A stretch of 64,000 bases of DNA, taken from Halostella litorea. Its GTDB lineage: Archaea > Halobacteriota > Halobacteria > Halobacteriales > Natronoarchaeaceae. The position numbers were made by a program, and so were the translations under genes. Below are positions 18,633 to 26,847 of this stretch, piece by piece; within the stretch, counting starts at the first letter, position 1, and each line of letters begins with the position of its first letter. The stretch covers positions 1,178,001 to 1,242,000 of the forward strand of contig NZ_SJER01000001.1 in assembly GCF_004785955.1 (NCBI RefSeq). Reading direction: 5' to 3'. Under the pieces are notes generated by a model. That model did not search any database and was not told the DNA's origin. It worked only from the letters and a program-made list of their open reading frames with translations.

Positions 18633-19265
18633 ATGCAGTCGGACGTCTCAACCGTCGAGCGGGGCCGCATCAGGCGGTTCCTCTCCGAGTACGGGCCGCT
18701 TGCGCTCGCCGCCGGGGTCGCGGTCGCCGCGCTCGTCGGGATAGCGCTCGTGTTCCTCGGCGACGAGGAACTGGCCCGCCGCTGGCTCGACCAGTACGGC
18801 CTCGCCGCGCTGTTTTGCATCCTGATCCTGGAGGGCGCGATGTTGCTGTACTTCGCGCCGAGCGAGGCGCTCGTCCCCGCGGGGATCGCGTTGCTCGCCG
18901 ACTCGACGGTCGACACGGCGCTCATCATCCTCGCCGCGGTGGCGGGCGCGACGGTGGGCCAGTTCGCGCTGTTTACCGTCGCCAAGCGCTACGGCCGGGG
19001 CTACCTGCTGGACAAGGCCTGGTTCCGCGTGAGCGCGTCGTCGCTCGACCGGTTCGACCGCTGGTTCGACCGCTGGGGCCGTGTCGTCGTCCCCGTGAGC
19101 AACGCCCTGCTGTTCACCCGCGGGATGCTCACCGTCCCGGCCGGCCTGGCGGAGATGAGCGACCGGGAGTTCGTCGCCCTCTCCGCGCTCGGGAGCCTCC
19201 TGTTCCAGACGTGGATCGCGCTGACGTGGGTCTACCTCGGCGAGTACGTCACCGCGCTGTTCTGA
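18633..19265 (+). CDS. DedA/VTT family membrane protein
   Basis: A 210-residue integral membrane protein of the DedA (SNARE-associated/VTT) family. Hydrophobic segments lie at about 18-42, 52-70 and 80-105, and again near the C-terminus. The family core is visible: FAPSEALVPAGIALLA, GATVGQFALFTVAKRYGRGY and the conserved FTRGMLTVPAGLAEMS. DedA proteins act in lipid scrambling and membrane homeostasis. It is divergent from hemB with about 110 bases between starts. Confidence 0.87.
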   Translation: MQSDVSTVERGRIRRFLSEYGPLALAAGVAVAALVGIALVFLGDEELARRWLDQYGLAALFCILILEGAMLLYFAPSEALVPAGIALLADSTVDTALIILAAVAGATVGQFALFTVAKRYGRGYLLDKAWFRVSASSLDRFDRWFDRWGRVVVPVSNALLFTRGMLTVPAGLAEMSDREFVALSALGSLLFQTWIALTWVYLGEYVTALF

Positions 19266-19341
19266 CCGGTCGCCGCGTCGGGCTGGGAACCGTCGACACA
19301 CCTTCGGTAGAACTATTTTCGCCGGAGGGAGAGATGCGTGC

Positions 19342-19881
19342 ATGCCCGGCGGCACCTTCCTTTCCGGCGACCGCGTCGCCCTCCGGACCGTCGAGGAGGA
19401 GGACCTCCCCTTCCTCCGCGACCACCGGAACGACCCCGCGGTCCGCCGTCCGATGACGTTCGATCGGCCGACCAACCTGGAACAGCAGCGCGACCGCTTC
19501 GAGGACCTGTACGACGGCGACGACGTCGTTTTGCTGGCCTGCGTCGACGGCGAGCCGGTCGGCCACGTCGCACTCTTCCACGTCGACGACTCGGCGGGCC
19601 ACGCCGAGGTCGGCTACTGGCTCACCCCCGGGGCGCAGGGCGAGGGCTACGCGACCGAGGCCGTCTCGCTCCTGCTCGATTACGCGTTCGACGAGCGCCG
19701 CCTCCACCGGGTACGTGCCCGCGCGATAGAGACCAACGACGCCTCGCGGGCCCTGCTGGACCGCCTCGGCTTCGCCGCCGAGGGCGTCCTGCGCGACGAG
19801 GAGTACGTCGACGGTAAGCACGTCGACACCCACACGTACGGGCTGCTCGCCCGGGAGTGGAACGGGGAGGTGACGGCCTGA
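19342..19881 (+). CDS. GNAT family N-acetyltransferase (first of a tandem pair)
   Basis: A 179-residue acetyltransferase of the RimJ/RimL type. It starts MPGGTFLSGDRVALRTVEEE, has the acetyl-CoA loop GYWLTPGAQGEGYATEA near the centre, and ends with an NDASRALLDRLGF helix typical of protein N-terminal or ribosomal acetyltransferases. The next gene overlaps it by one base (TGATG) and encodes a close paralogue, so the two arose by tandem duplication and are translated together. The substrate is unknown. Confidence 0.88.
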   Translation: MPGGTFLSGDRVALRTVEEEDLPFLRDHRNDPAVRRPMTFDRPTNLEQQRDRFEDLYDGDDVVLLACVDGEPVGHVALFHVDDSAGHAEVGYWLTPGAQGEGYATEAVSLLLDYAFDERRLHRVRARAIETNDASRALLDRLGFAAEGVLRDEEYVDGKHVDTHTYGLLAREWNGEVTA

Positions 19882-20483
19882 TGCCCGGCGCGGCCTTCCT
19901 GCGGGGCGACCGCGTCACCCTCCGCACCATCGAGGAGGACGACCTGGAGTTCATCCGTGACAACATCGACGACCCGCGCGTCCGCCGCCCGCTGACGAAC
20001 GCCGCCCCGACGAACCTCGAAACCACCCGCCAGCACTTCGAGGAGCGGATCTCCTCGGACGACGCGGGCGTCGAACTGGCCGTCTGCGTCGACGACGGGG
20101 CGCGCAGTTTCGAGGACGCCGAGAGCGACGGCCCGCGCGACGGCGACATCCTCGGCACCGTCACCCTGTTCGACGTGGACGGGACGGCGGGCCACGCCGA
20201 GATCGCCTACTGGCTCGCGCCCGACGTCCACGGGCGGGGCATCATGACCGAGGCGGCACGGCTCATGGTCCGCTACGCGTTCGAGGAGTTGCGCCTCCAC
20301 CGCGTCCGGGGGCGGGCGCTGGCGACCAACGAGGGGTCGAAGCGCGTCCTGCAGAAATGCGGCATGGAGCGCGAGGGCGTCGCCCGCGAGGCCGAGAACG
20401 TCGACGGCGAGTACGTCGACATGGTGTACTTCGGCGTGCTCCGCGGGGAGTGGTCCGGCTGGGACCGGCGCGGCGGTCAGTAG
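19881..20483 (+). CDS. GNAT family N-acetyltransferase (second of a tandem pair)
   Basis: A 200-residue paralogue of the preceding acetyltransferase, beginning MPGAAFLRGDRVTLRTIEED. It shares the acetyl-CoA loop (YWLAPDVHGRGIMTEAARL) and the NEGSKRVLQKCGM helix. It differs by an insertion of about 15 acidic residues (around 70-90) before GTVTLFDVDG. The ATG overlaps the previous stop by one base. Its 3' end overlaps the convergent PH-domain gene by 7 bases. Divergence of the pair suggests different substrates. Confidence 0.88.
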   Translation: MPGAAFLRGDRVTLRTIEEDDLEFIRDNIDDPRVRRPLTNAAPTNLETTRQHFEERISSDDAGVELAVCVDDGARSFEDAESDGPRDGDILGTVTLFDVDGTAGHAEIAYWLAPDVHGRGIMTEAARLMVRYAFEELRLHRVRGRALATNEGSKRVLQKCGMEREGVAREAENVDGEYVDMVYFGVLRGEWSGWDRRGGQ

Positions 20484-21049
20484 TTCCCGCCCTTCCGCTC
20501 GGCCTGGCGCTGGCGGACGACGTTCGCTATCTCCTCGTAGTCCGGGATCCCGCCGAGGGTCAGGCCCCGGAAGCCGCTCAGCGCGAGCAGGCTCCCGCGC
20601 GGGAGGATCGACTCCGAGACGGTGATGTGACCGTGCCCCAGGAAGCGCTCGATGAACGACGCGCCGGTCTGCATGCCGCGGACGTCCTCCATCCACGTCT
20701 CGTTCGTCTGTTTCGAGGAGATGCCCGTGACGACGATCAGCCGGCGGTCCGTGACGAGATACCGGACCTTCTTGCGCTGGTACCAGACGTAGCCGACGAT
20801 GCCGCCCGCGGCGAGGAACCCGACGGCGATCACCTCCGTCTCGCCGACGGCGAGCGACGCGAGGACGGCCAGCGCCGCGACGAACAGGTGGAGGCTCCAC
20901 GCCGACCACGCCGGGCGAGTGCTTATCAGCACCTCCTCGCCGCGGATCAGGATGGAGGCGATGTCGGGGTCGATCGACTGACCGCGTCCCCGTTGTGGCT
21001 CCTGGGACTGTTGCTGAACCGCCCGCCCGTCGGCGTCGTTTCTCGACAT
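20477..21049 (-). CDS. PH domain-containing membrane protein
   Basis: About 190 residues. A disordered Gln/Arg-rich N-terminus is followed by IRGEEVLISTRPAWSAW, two hydrophobic segments (near 52-70 and 74-92), and then a bacterial PH domain recognisable from VRYLVTDRRLIVVTGISSK and DVRGMQTGASFIERFLG. This layout matches the YdbT/bPH2 family of membrane proteins of unknown role. An in-frame GTG two codons upstream (21055) could also be used. The 3' end overlaps the GNAT gene, so the two transcripts are antisense at their ends. Confidence 0.82.
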   Translation of the reverse strand: MSRNDADGRAVQQQSQEPQRGRGQSIDPDIASILIRGEEVLISTRPAWSAWSLHLFVAALAVLASLAVGETEVIAVGFLAAGGIVGYVWYQRKKVRYLVTDRRLIVVTGISSKQTNETWMEDVRGMQTGASFIERFLGHGHITVSESILPRGSLLALSGFRGLTLGGIPDYEEIANVVRQRQAERKGGNY

Positions 21050-21088
21050 GTACACGTAGCCCGCGAGCGTGGGAAAATAAACCTGTCG

Positions 21089-23191
21089 TCAGGCCGACAC
21101 CGAAGCCCGCCCGTCCGCGCCGATCGCCTCGGCGAGGAGTTCGGTCAGGCCGACGACCTCGATGTCGTCCTCGTAGCCGCCGGTCTTGCGCCCGTCCTCG
21201 TACATCGTCGCGCACATCGGGCAGGCGACGACGAACTTCTCGACCGCGTCGCCCGCGTCCGTGTCCTCCAGGGCCTCGCGCAGGCGCTCCTCGCTCGGTT
21301 TCGTCTCCTCCTCAACTTCCATCCAGAGGCCGCCGCCACCACCGCCGCAACAGAACGAGTCCGACCGGTTCCGCGGCATCTCGAACAGGTCCGCGCCGGT
21401 CGCCCGCACCAACTCGCGCGGTGCCTCGAACACGTCGTTGTACCGCCCGAGATGACACGGGTCGTGGTAGGTGACCGTGTAGTCCAGTTCCGTTCCGTCG
21501 AGGCCGAGCGCGCCCCGTTCGGCCAGGTCCGCGACGACCTGGGTGTAGTGGAACACGTCGTGGCCGGTCCACTCGCAGGCGTCGAACTCGGGGTACTCGT
21601 TCGCGAACGTGTTGTACGCGTGGGGGTCCGTACAGACGATGCTTTCGAACTCGCAGTCCTGGATGGCGGCCGCGTTGTCCTCGACGAGCATCTCGTAGAG
21701 GCCTTCCTCGCCGACGCGACGGACGTCGTTGCCGGCGGTCTGTTCGTCCTCGTAGAGGATGCCGTAGTCGACGCCGGCGCGTTCGAAGACGGTCGCCAGC
21801 GCGCGGGCGATCCGGCGGTTGCGCTCGTCGTAACTGGGGTAGTCGCCGACGTACCAGACGTACTCGACCGGCTGGTCGCGGGCGTCGGGCACGTCGAAGT
21901 CGAGGTCGTCGGTCCAGTCGGGGCGCTTGCGCTCGGGGTCGCCGAACGTGTTGCCGTTCTGGAACACGTTCATCATGGCGTCCTGGACGTTGGCGTCCAT
22001 CTGGCCGGACTCGGTCAGCCGCCGGTTCATCTCCGTGAACTGCTTGAGGTGCTCGATGTCGACCGGACAGGCGTCCATGCAGGCCATACACGCCATGCAG
22101 GACTCCATCGTCTCGCTGTTGATCACGCTCGTCCCGCCGTCGGCGATGATCGGCTGTTCCTCGGCGTCGCCGGCACCCAGGGCCTCGCGGTAGGCTTTGA
22201 GGTCGAGGATGACGTCGCGGGGGTCGAGCGGGCGGCCGGAAGCCTTCGCGGGGCAGACCGACGAACAGCGGCCGCATTTCGTACAGGCGTCCTGGTCGAG
22301 GCGATCCTTCCAGGTGAAGTCCTCGACGCCCGTGTAGCCGATCTCCTCGGGGCTGGCGTCGTCGGGGACACCGGGCAGGCGTTTGCCGGCCTGGTCGTCG
22401 CGGGCGACGACGTTGGCGTAGGAGGAGAGCATGTGGAAGGGTTTGGCGTAGGGGATGGCGGCGACGAAGGCCAGCGCGACCAAGGCGTGTGACCACCAGG
22501 CCCACCAGTAGAGGTCGACGGCCAGCGATTCGCTCATGCCGGCGAGGGCGAACACGTCGGCGACGAACCAGCCGACGAAACTGACGGTTTCGAAGTCGGG
22601 GAAGCCGGTGCCGAGGATGCGAAGGCCTTCAGTGAGGTAGCCGCCGACGCCGAGGACGAACAGCGCCCAGACGAACAGATGGTCCTCGGGGCCGGTGTGT
22701 TTGCCCCAGAGGCGCTCGTTGCGGACCCAGTAGCGCCGGTAGAGGGCCATGCCGATGCCGACGACAAAGAGCAGGCCCATGGCGTCCATCGTCAGGGAGT
22801 AGGCGAGATAGAAGTCGCCGGTCCAGAACGACTCGCCGACCTTGCGGGCGATGTCCATGTCGATGCCCAGAATCGTCGTCCCGATGAGCAGCGTCAGGAA
22901 CCCCCAGAAGATGAACGCGTGCATGAGGCCGCCGTACAGATCTCTGTCGAACTGGTTGACGTTCGAGAAGACGGTTCTCGTCGCTGCGAGGACGCGTCCC
23001 GGTAGGTCGTCGAGTCGGTCGAACGGGTCGTCCGCGCCGCGGGCGTAGCGGGCGACGCGGTCGTAGACGCCGTAGAGGAACACGAGGACCGCCACCGCAG
23101 CGAGGTAGTAAAACAGCACCTCCCCGACCCCGCTGATGGTCCAGAACGTCTCCCGCGTGACCGCGTCCCCCGACTGGGCCACGAATGTCAT
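21089..23191 (-). CDS. Membrane Fe-S oxidoreductase of the HdrD/FadF type
   Basis: A 700-residue fusion of a membrane cytochrome-b-like part with Fe-S domains. Residues 20-270 contain five or six transmembrane helices with His residues. Two ferredoxin clusters follow, CTKCGRCSSVCPAKASG and CMACMACMDACPVD, then two CCG domains (DPCHLGRYN; SFCCGGGGGGLWM with ACPMCATM). This is the order seen in HdrE-HdrD-like proteins and in the FadF/EMO quinone reductases that take electrons from electron-transfer flavoprotein. The likely role is passing electrons from ETF or another soluble donor to menaquinone. The donor is inferred. Confidence 0.88.
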   Translation of the reverse strand: MTFVAQSGDAVTRETFWTISGVGEVLFYYLAAVAVLVFLYGVYDRVARYARGADDPFDRLDDLPGRVLAATRTVFSNVNQFDRDLYGGLMHAFIFWGFLTLLIGTTILGIDMDIARKVGESFWTGDFYLAYSLTMDAMGLLFVVGIGMALYRRYWVRNERLWGKHTGPEDHLFVWALFVLGVGGYLTEGLRILGTGFPDFETVSFVGWFVADVFALAGMSESLAVDLYWWAWWSHALVALAFVAAIPYAKPFHMLSSYANVVARDDQAGKRLPGVPDDASPEEIGYTGVEDFTWKDRLDQDACTKCGRCSSVCPAKASGRPLDPRDVILDLKAYREALGAGDAEEQPIIADGGTSVINSETMESCMACMACMDACPVDIEHLKQFTEMNRRLTESGQMDANVQDAMMNVFQNGNTFGDPERKRPDWTDDLDFDVPDARDQPVEYVWYVGDYPSYDERNRRIARALATVFERAGVDYGILYEDEQTAGNDVRRVGEEGLYEMLVEDNAAAIQDCEFESIVCTDPHAYNTFANEYPEFDACEWTGHDVFHYTQVVADLAERGALGLDGTELDYTVTYHDPCHLGRYNDVFEAPRELVRATGADLFEMPRNRSDSFCCGGGGGGLWMEVEEETKPSEERLREALEDTDAGDAVEKFVVACPMCATMYEDGRKTGGYEDDIEVVGLTELLAEAIGADGRASVSA

Positions 23192-23276
23192 GTACGATCA
23201 CGCGGACACCGGGCGCTTAAATCTTGTTACGCGAACCGCCGCGCCGTCCCCGTCAAATCGGGAACTCGTGGAACGT

Positions 23277-23981
23277 TTACAGGAGTGGCGACAGCGCGAG
23301 CGCGAGCGCCAGCAGGCAGAGAGCGCCGTCCCGCCACCGGAAGGAGAGGGCCGGGAGCGTCGCGTTCCACGAGAAACAGCGGGCGCGCAGTGCGAGCGCG
23401 AGGCGGTCGGCGCGGTCGAACGCCCGGCCGACGCCCGCCAGCGCGACGGTTCGAAGCCGCTCGCGGAGCGGCCGCTCGGTGCCGAGGCGGGCGGCCGACG
23501 CCTCCCGGATCCGGCGCAGGTCGGCCAGCAGCACCGGGAAAAACCGGATCGTGATGGCGACGCCCGCGCCCAGCACGCGGCCCGCCTTCCCCGGTACGAC
23601 GCGCTGGAGCGCCGCCCGCGACTCGCGGACCGGCGTCGTCCGGACGTACGCGGCGCTGACGAGCAAGACGGGGACGACGCGGTAGGCGAGCCGCGCCGAG
23701 TCGGCCGCCGCACCGGGGTCGACCCACGGCGGCCCGAGCCTGACTGCCGCGAAGACGGGGGCGACGGCGAGCAGCAGGAGGGGGAACCGGAACGCGGCGA
23801 GCGCCCGGAGCGGCGACAGCCCCGCCGCCGCAAGCGCCGCGAGCGCGAGCGCGGTCGACGCCGCCAGCCCCCGCGGGGAGATATAGGCGAACGCCGCGGC
23901 GGCGAAGCCGACCTGAAACGCCAGCTTCGCCCGCGGGTCGAAGCCGTGGGCGAGCGACGACCCCGGCTCGTAGGTCACCAT
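23277..23981 (-). CDS. ecfT: ECF transporter transmembrane protein EcfT (BioN-like)
   Basis: A 234-residue integral membrane subunit of an energy-coupling-factor importer. It has four to six hydrophobic segments, the family start GSSLAHGFDPRAKL, and a C-terminal coupling region AARLGTERPLRERLR with a second Ala-Arg box DRADRLALALRARCF that contacts the ATPase. Its ATG overlaps the ecfA stop by 7 bases. The neighbouring bioY gene makes biotin the likely substrate. The annotation as BioN is by context. Confidence 0.88.
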   Translation of the reverse strand: MVTYEPGSSLAHGFDPRAKLAFQVGFAAAAFAYISPRGLAASTALALAALAAAGLSPLRALAAFRFPLLLLAVAPVFAAVRLGPPWVDPGAAADSARLAYRVVPVLLVSAAYVRTTPVRESRAALQRVVPGKAGRVLGAGVAITIRFFPVLLADLRRIREASAARLGTERPLRERLRTVALAGVGRAFDRADRLALALRARCFSWNATLPALSFRWRDGALCLLALALALSPLL

Positions 23982-24676
23982 GGGACGCGCACGTCGACAC
24001 CGGACAGTTCCGCGGCCGCCCCGTCCGGCGGCGCGTCGACGGCGACCCGACCGTCGGCGAGCGCGACGATCCGGTCGGCCAGCGTGCCCACGTCCCGGAG
24101 GTCGTGCGTGACGACGACGACGCCGGTCCCGCCGTCGTGCAGCGCCGCCAGCCGGTCCAGTACCGACCGCCGCGCCGGGTCGTCGAGCCCGGCGAACGGC
24201 TCGTCGAGGACGAGGTGGGCCGGCTCCATCGCGAGCGCGCCGGCGATGGCCACCCGCGCCTGCTCGCCGCCGGACAGCGACCCGATCCGGTCGTCGCGAC
24301 GCCCGGCCATGTCGACGGCCGCGAGCGCCTCGTCCACCCGGCGGTCTATCTCCGCCCGGTCCAGTCCGAGGTTCTCCGGGCCGAAGGCGACGTCCGCGCC
24401 GACCGTCGCGGCGACGAAACAGTCACGCGGGTTCTGGAAGACCATCCCGACGCGCGTCCGCGCGGCGACGGGGTCCTCGGTCGCGGGCGTCCCGTCGACC
24501 AGCACCTCGCCCCCGTCGGGCGTCAGCAAGCCGTTGAAGTGCCGGACGAGCGTCGTCTTGCCGCTGCCGTTCGCGCCCGCGAGGACGAGGAACTCCCCGT
24601 CGTCGACGGTCAGGGAGACGCCGTCGACCGCCCGCGCGTCGCCGTAGCGGTGGACCAGGTCCCGTGCCTCGATCAT
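23975..24676 (-). CDS. ecfA: ECF transporter ATPase EcfA (BioM-like)
   Basis: A 233-residue ABC ATPase of the CbiO/EcfA family with Walker A GANGSGKT (34-41), Q-loop VFQNPRDCF, signature LSGGEQARV and Walker B LVLDEPFAGLD. It energises the EcfT/BioY complex. A longer reading frame runs to 25066 but is antisense in character over bioY, so the ATG at 24676 is chosen. That ATG overlaps the bioY stop by 4 bases (ATGA). One ATPase gene suggests a homodimer, as in other BioMNY systems. Confidence 0.92.
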   Translation of the reverse strand: MIEARDLVHRYGDARAVDGVSLTVDDGEFLVLAGANGSGKTTLVRHFNGLLTPDGGEVLVDGTPATEDPVAARTRVGMVFQNPRDCFVAATVGADVAFGPENLGLDRAEIDRRVDEALAAVDMAGRRDDRIGSLSGGEQARVAIAGALAMEPAHLVLDEPFAGLDDPARRSVLDRLAALHDGGTGVVVVTHDLRDVGTLADRIVALADGRVAVDAPPDGAAAELSGVDVRVPW

Positions 24677-25254
24677 CGCGTCGGCAGCTGGCCGCTGCGG
24701 GCGACGGCCGTCGCCGCGGCGATCTTCACCGCCTCGCCCGGGGCGAACACCAGCGCCCCGACGCTGACGGCCTCCGCGACGCCGTACCCCGCGACCGCCA
24801 CGAGCCCCGCGACGCCGAACGCGTAGATCACGACCGTGCCGGCGACCAGCGCGGCCGCGACGACCGGCACCGACACCGTCGCCGGGTCCCGGAGGTCGAT
24901 GCCGCGGTGGACGACGCCGCCGATCAGCGCCGCGGCGACCGGGTACGACCAGAGGTAGCCGCCCGTCGGCCCCAGCAACGTCCCGACGCCAGCGCCGCCG
25001 CCCGCGAACACCGGCACGCCGATCGCGCCGACGGCGAGGTACAGCACCATCGAGGCCGCCCCCCACACGGGGCCGAGGACGATGCCCGCCAGGAAGACGC
25101 CGAGCACCTGCAGCGTCACCGGCACCGAGGAGAACGGCAGCGGGAACGACACGTACGCCCCCGCGCCGACGAACGCCGCCAAAAGCGCCGCCTGCGCGAC
25201 GTAGCCGACCGTCAGGTCGTCGACCAGTTCGACCGAGTCCGTGTCCGTGCTCAT
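24673..25254 (-). CDS. bioY: Biotin transporter substrate-binding subunit BioY
   Basis: A 193-residue S-component with six hydrophobic segments. Family motifs are visible: PLPFSSVPVTLQVLGVFLAG, then a PTGGYLWSYPVAA block that helps bind biotin, and FAPGEAVKIAAA near the C-terminus. It captures biotin at the membrane and works with EcfA and EcfT, which follow in an overlapping operon. An in-frame upstream ATG (25281) would add nine residues, but MSTDTDSVELVDDLT is the usual type of start. A repeated GGTTTAC motif lies in its promoter region. Confidence 0.92.
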   Translation of the reverse strand: MSTDTDSVELVDDLTVGYVAQAALLAAFVGAGAYVSFPLPFSSVPVTLQVLGVFLAGIVLGPVWGAASMVLYLAVGAIGVPVFAGGGAGVGTLLGPTGGYLWSYPVAAALIGGVVHRGIDLRDPATVSVPVVAAALVAGTVVIYAFGVAGLVAVAGYGVAEAVSVGALVFAPGEAVKIAAATAVARSGQLPTR

Positions 25255-25289
25255 GCCCACCCCTGGAACGGCCGGTGCCAAGAACGTAC

Positions 25290-25319
25290 TGGTTTACTCC
25301 ACAATTTGATATGGTTTAC
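25290..25319. promoter_or_regulatory. Direct TGGTTTAC repeats upstream of bioY
   Basis: TGGTTTAC occurs at 25290-25297 and again at 25312-25319, 22 bases apart, about two helical turns, in an AT-rich island upstream of bioY. GGTTTAC is the half-site of the BirA biotin operator (GTAAACC spaced from GGTTTAC). Here the two copies are in the same direction rather than inverted. It is a candidate biotin-responsive operator; the regulator is not in this window. Confidence 0.4.
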
Positions 25320-25394
25320 GAGAACCCCGACCCGGCCGCCGTCCGGCGACAAGCTTTTTTGTACCGTCGCCGGCAACGTGGTTCCATACGACCA

Positions 25395-25994
25395 ATGGAC
25401 GAAAAAACGGAGGAGCTCCGGGACATCTTCATCGACGTCACCGACGAGGAGACGGTGACGGAGTCCCAGGAGGAGACGCCCGGCTCCCTGACCGACGAGA
25501 CGGAGGGGGTCGAGGACCGCCTGCGGAGCGTGGTATCGCGGATGCGGGAGCGGTACGAGTTCGGGACGGACCTCGGCGACGGCGACCTGGTGACGCTCGT
25601 CGAACTGTTCTACGACGGCGAGAGCGACGCCACCATCGCACGCGAGTTAGACGTCTCGCGGAAGGTCGCGTTCCGCGCCCGCCTCGACCTCCACCTCGTC
25701 CGCGACCGCGACACCGACGCCCCCTTCGACCTGGCCGCCCTCCGGGAGCGGCTCACGGACGACCCGAGCACCGCCGAACTCGCCGACGAGTTCGACGTCA
25801 GCGAGTCGACGGTCCGCCGGTACCGCCGCGTCGTCCGCGCGCAAAACGAGTCGCGGGGGGCCAACGACCGCTACCGCGACGAGTTCGACCGCCTGCTCGC
25901 CGACGGCGACCTCTCCGGGGGCCTGACCGAGGACGTCCAGGAGGACGGTCTGGCCGACGCGACCGAGGGGATGGAGACGGACGTGGACTTCTAG
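25395..25994 (+). CDS. cmi4: Conditioned medium-induced protein 4 (HTH protein)
   Basis: A 199-residue soluble protein that matches the haloarchaeal cmi4 family, first noted as induced by conditioned medium. The sequence is acidic at both ends and holds two helix-turn-helix-like segments: GESDATIARELDVSRKVAFRA and TAELADEFDVSESTVRRYRR. It is probably a DNA-binding regulator. A T-run promoter element (AAGCTTTTTTGT) lies about 35-45 bases before the ATG. A repeat copy begins directly after the TAG. Confidence 0.82.
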   Translation: MDEKTEELRDIFIDVTDEETVTESQEETPGSLTDETEGVEDRLRSVVSRMRERYEFGTDLGDGDLVTLVELFYDGESDATIARELDVSRKVAFRARLDLHLVRDRDTDAPFDLAALRERLTDDPSTAELADEFDVSESTVRRYRRVVRAQNESRGANDRYRDEFDRLLADGDLSGGLTEDVQEDGLADATEGMETDVDF

Positions 25995-26275
25995 ACGACC
26001 TTTTGCGCTGCGCGACGGGAAACACGGCGCTGACGCGCCGGTTTCCCGAGGCTCGGCAAAAGCTCGAGCAAAATCACGGCGTCACCATCTCGGGACGGCG
26101 AAGCCGCCCCTCGATGGTTCCTTGGACCGCTCACTCGCTGCGCTCGTTCGCGGCGAAACGGCGACGAAGCCGCCGTATGCTTGCCACTCCCTCGACAGCC
26201 GAACGCCTGCCCTTCCCCGAACGCTCGCTCGCGGCGCGTCGGTGCGCCGCGCGCTCGCGCTGGCCGTTGTGGATC
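25995..26275 (+). repeat. Intergenic modular repeat, copy D
   Basis: Starts at the base after the cmi4 stop with ACGACCTTTTGC. The inner structure is a long stem (CGGGAAAC with GTTTCCCG, and CGGCGC-TGAC-GCGCCG inside), then CGGCAAAAGCTCGAGCAAAA, ATCACGGCGTCACC, CCTCGATGGTTCCTTGGACC, GCTCACTCGCTGCGCTCG, CGGCGACGAAGCCGCCGTATGC, CGCCTGCCCTTCCCC and CGCGTCGGTGCGCCGCGCGC. It is the longest and most complete copy and fills most of the 341-base gap before the next gene. Confidence 0.8.
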
Positions 26276-26335
26276 CTGTGGATCCATCGCCGGCCGCGTT
26301 TCGGTTTTATGTGTCGTCGGGGCGTCGTCTCGAGT

Positions 26336-26785
26336 ATGTCCGCGCCTGAATCCCCCTCCACCGACCGCGCCGCCGCGGACCGCGTCGACTCGAACTGGTG
26401 GTACGTCGTCGCGGTGATGCCCGTCCTCTCGCTGCTCGGCTTCCTCGTGTTCGGTTGGGTCGTCGCGGCGCTGTTTTTCAGCCTGGGCTTCGGCCTGCCG
26501 ATGGGCGGGATGATGGGACCGATGGCGGTCGCCGGGCCGCTCGTCGTGGTGTTCCTGCCCCTGTTTCTGCTCGGGATGGTCGGCACCGTGCTGACGGCCC
26601 TGTTTCCGATAGCGCTCTACCTCGACGCGGAAGCGGTCGCGGCGGCGGACGTGGGGTGGGATCCCGACCCGGCGCTGTACGCGCTCGTGGCGGTCGTCGG
26701 CATCGTGGCGACGGCGTTCCTGCTCGACGTGGCGGTGTCGCTGTACTACCTCTACCAGCGTCACCAGCACGTCGGCACCCCCTGA
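26336..26785 (+). CDS. Four-helix membrane protein, 149 aa
   Basis: A 149-residue membrane protein with hydrophobic segments at about 23-55, 64-95 and 115-138, that is four helices, and an acidic loop around 97-112. The ATG at 26336 follows a TATA-like TCGGTTTTATG. A Met/Gly-rich hairpin (PMGGMMGPM, 55-63) is notable. I do not recognise a named family with certainty. It is followed after 62 bases by hemC on the same strand, but hemC has its own Shine-Dalgarno-like GGTGGAGG. Confidence 0.72.
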   Translation: MSAPESPSTDRAAADRVDSNWWYVVAVMPVLSLLGFLVFGWVVAALFFSLGFGLPMGGMMGPMAVAGPLVVVFLPLFLLGMVGTVLTALFPIALYLDAEAVAAADVGWDPDPALYALVAVVGIVATAFLLDVAVSLYYLYQRHQHVGTP

Positions 26786-26847
26786 CCGCGGGCCGGGCGA
26801 ACTCGCGTTACGAAGGGGGTTTCAAGGTGGAACGCCGAGGTGGAGGT

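Noticed and set aside
20357..22492. 711-codon plus-strand frame
   Set aside because: It lies over the PH-domain and HdrD/FadF genes on the other strand, which have clear motifs. The frame has none.
24673..25066. Long upstream extension of the EcfA ATPase frame
   Set aside because: The extra 130 codons overlap bioY and are Arg/Gly-rich. The ATGA overlap at 24673-24676 marks the true start.
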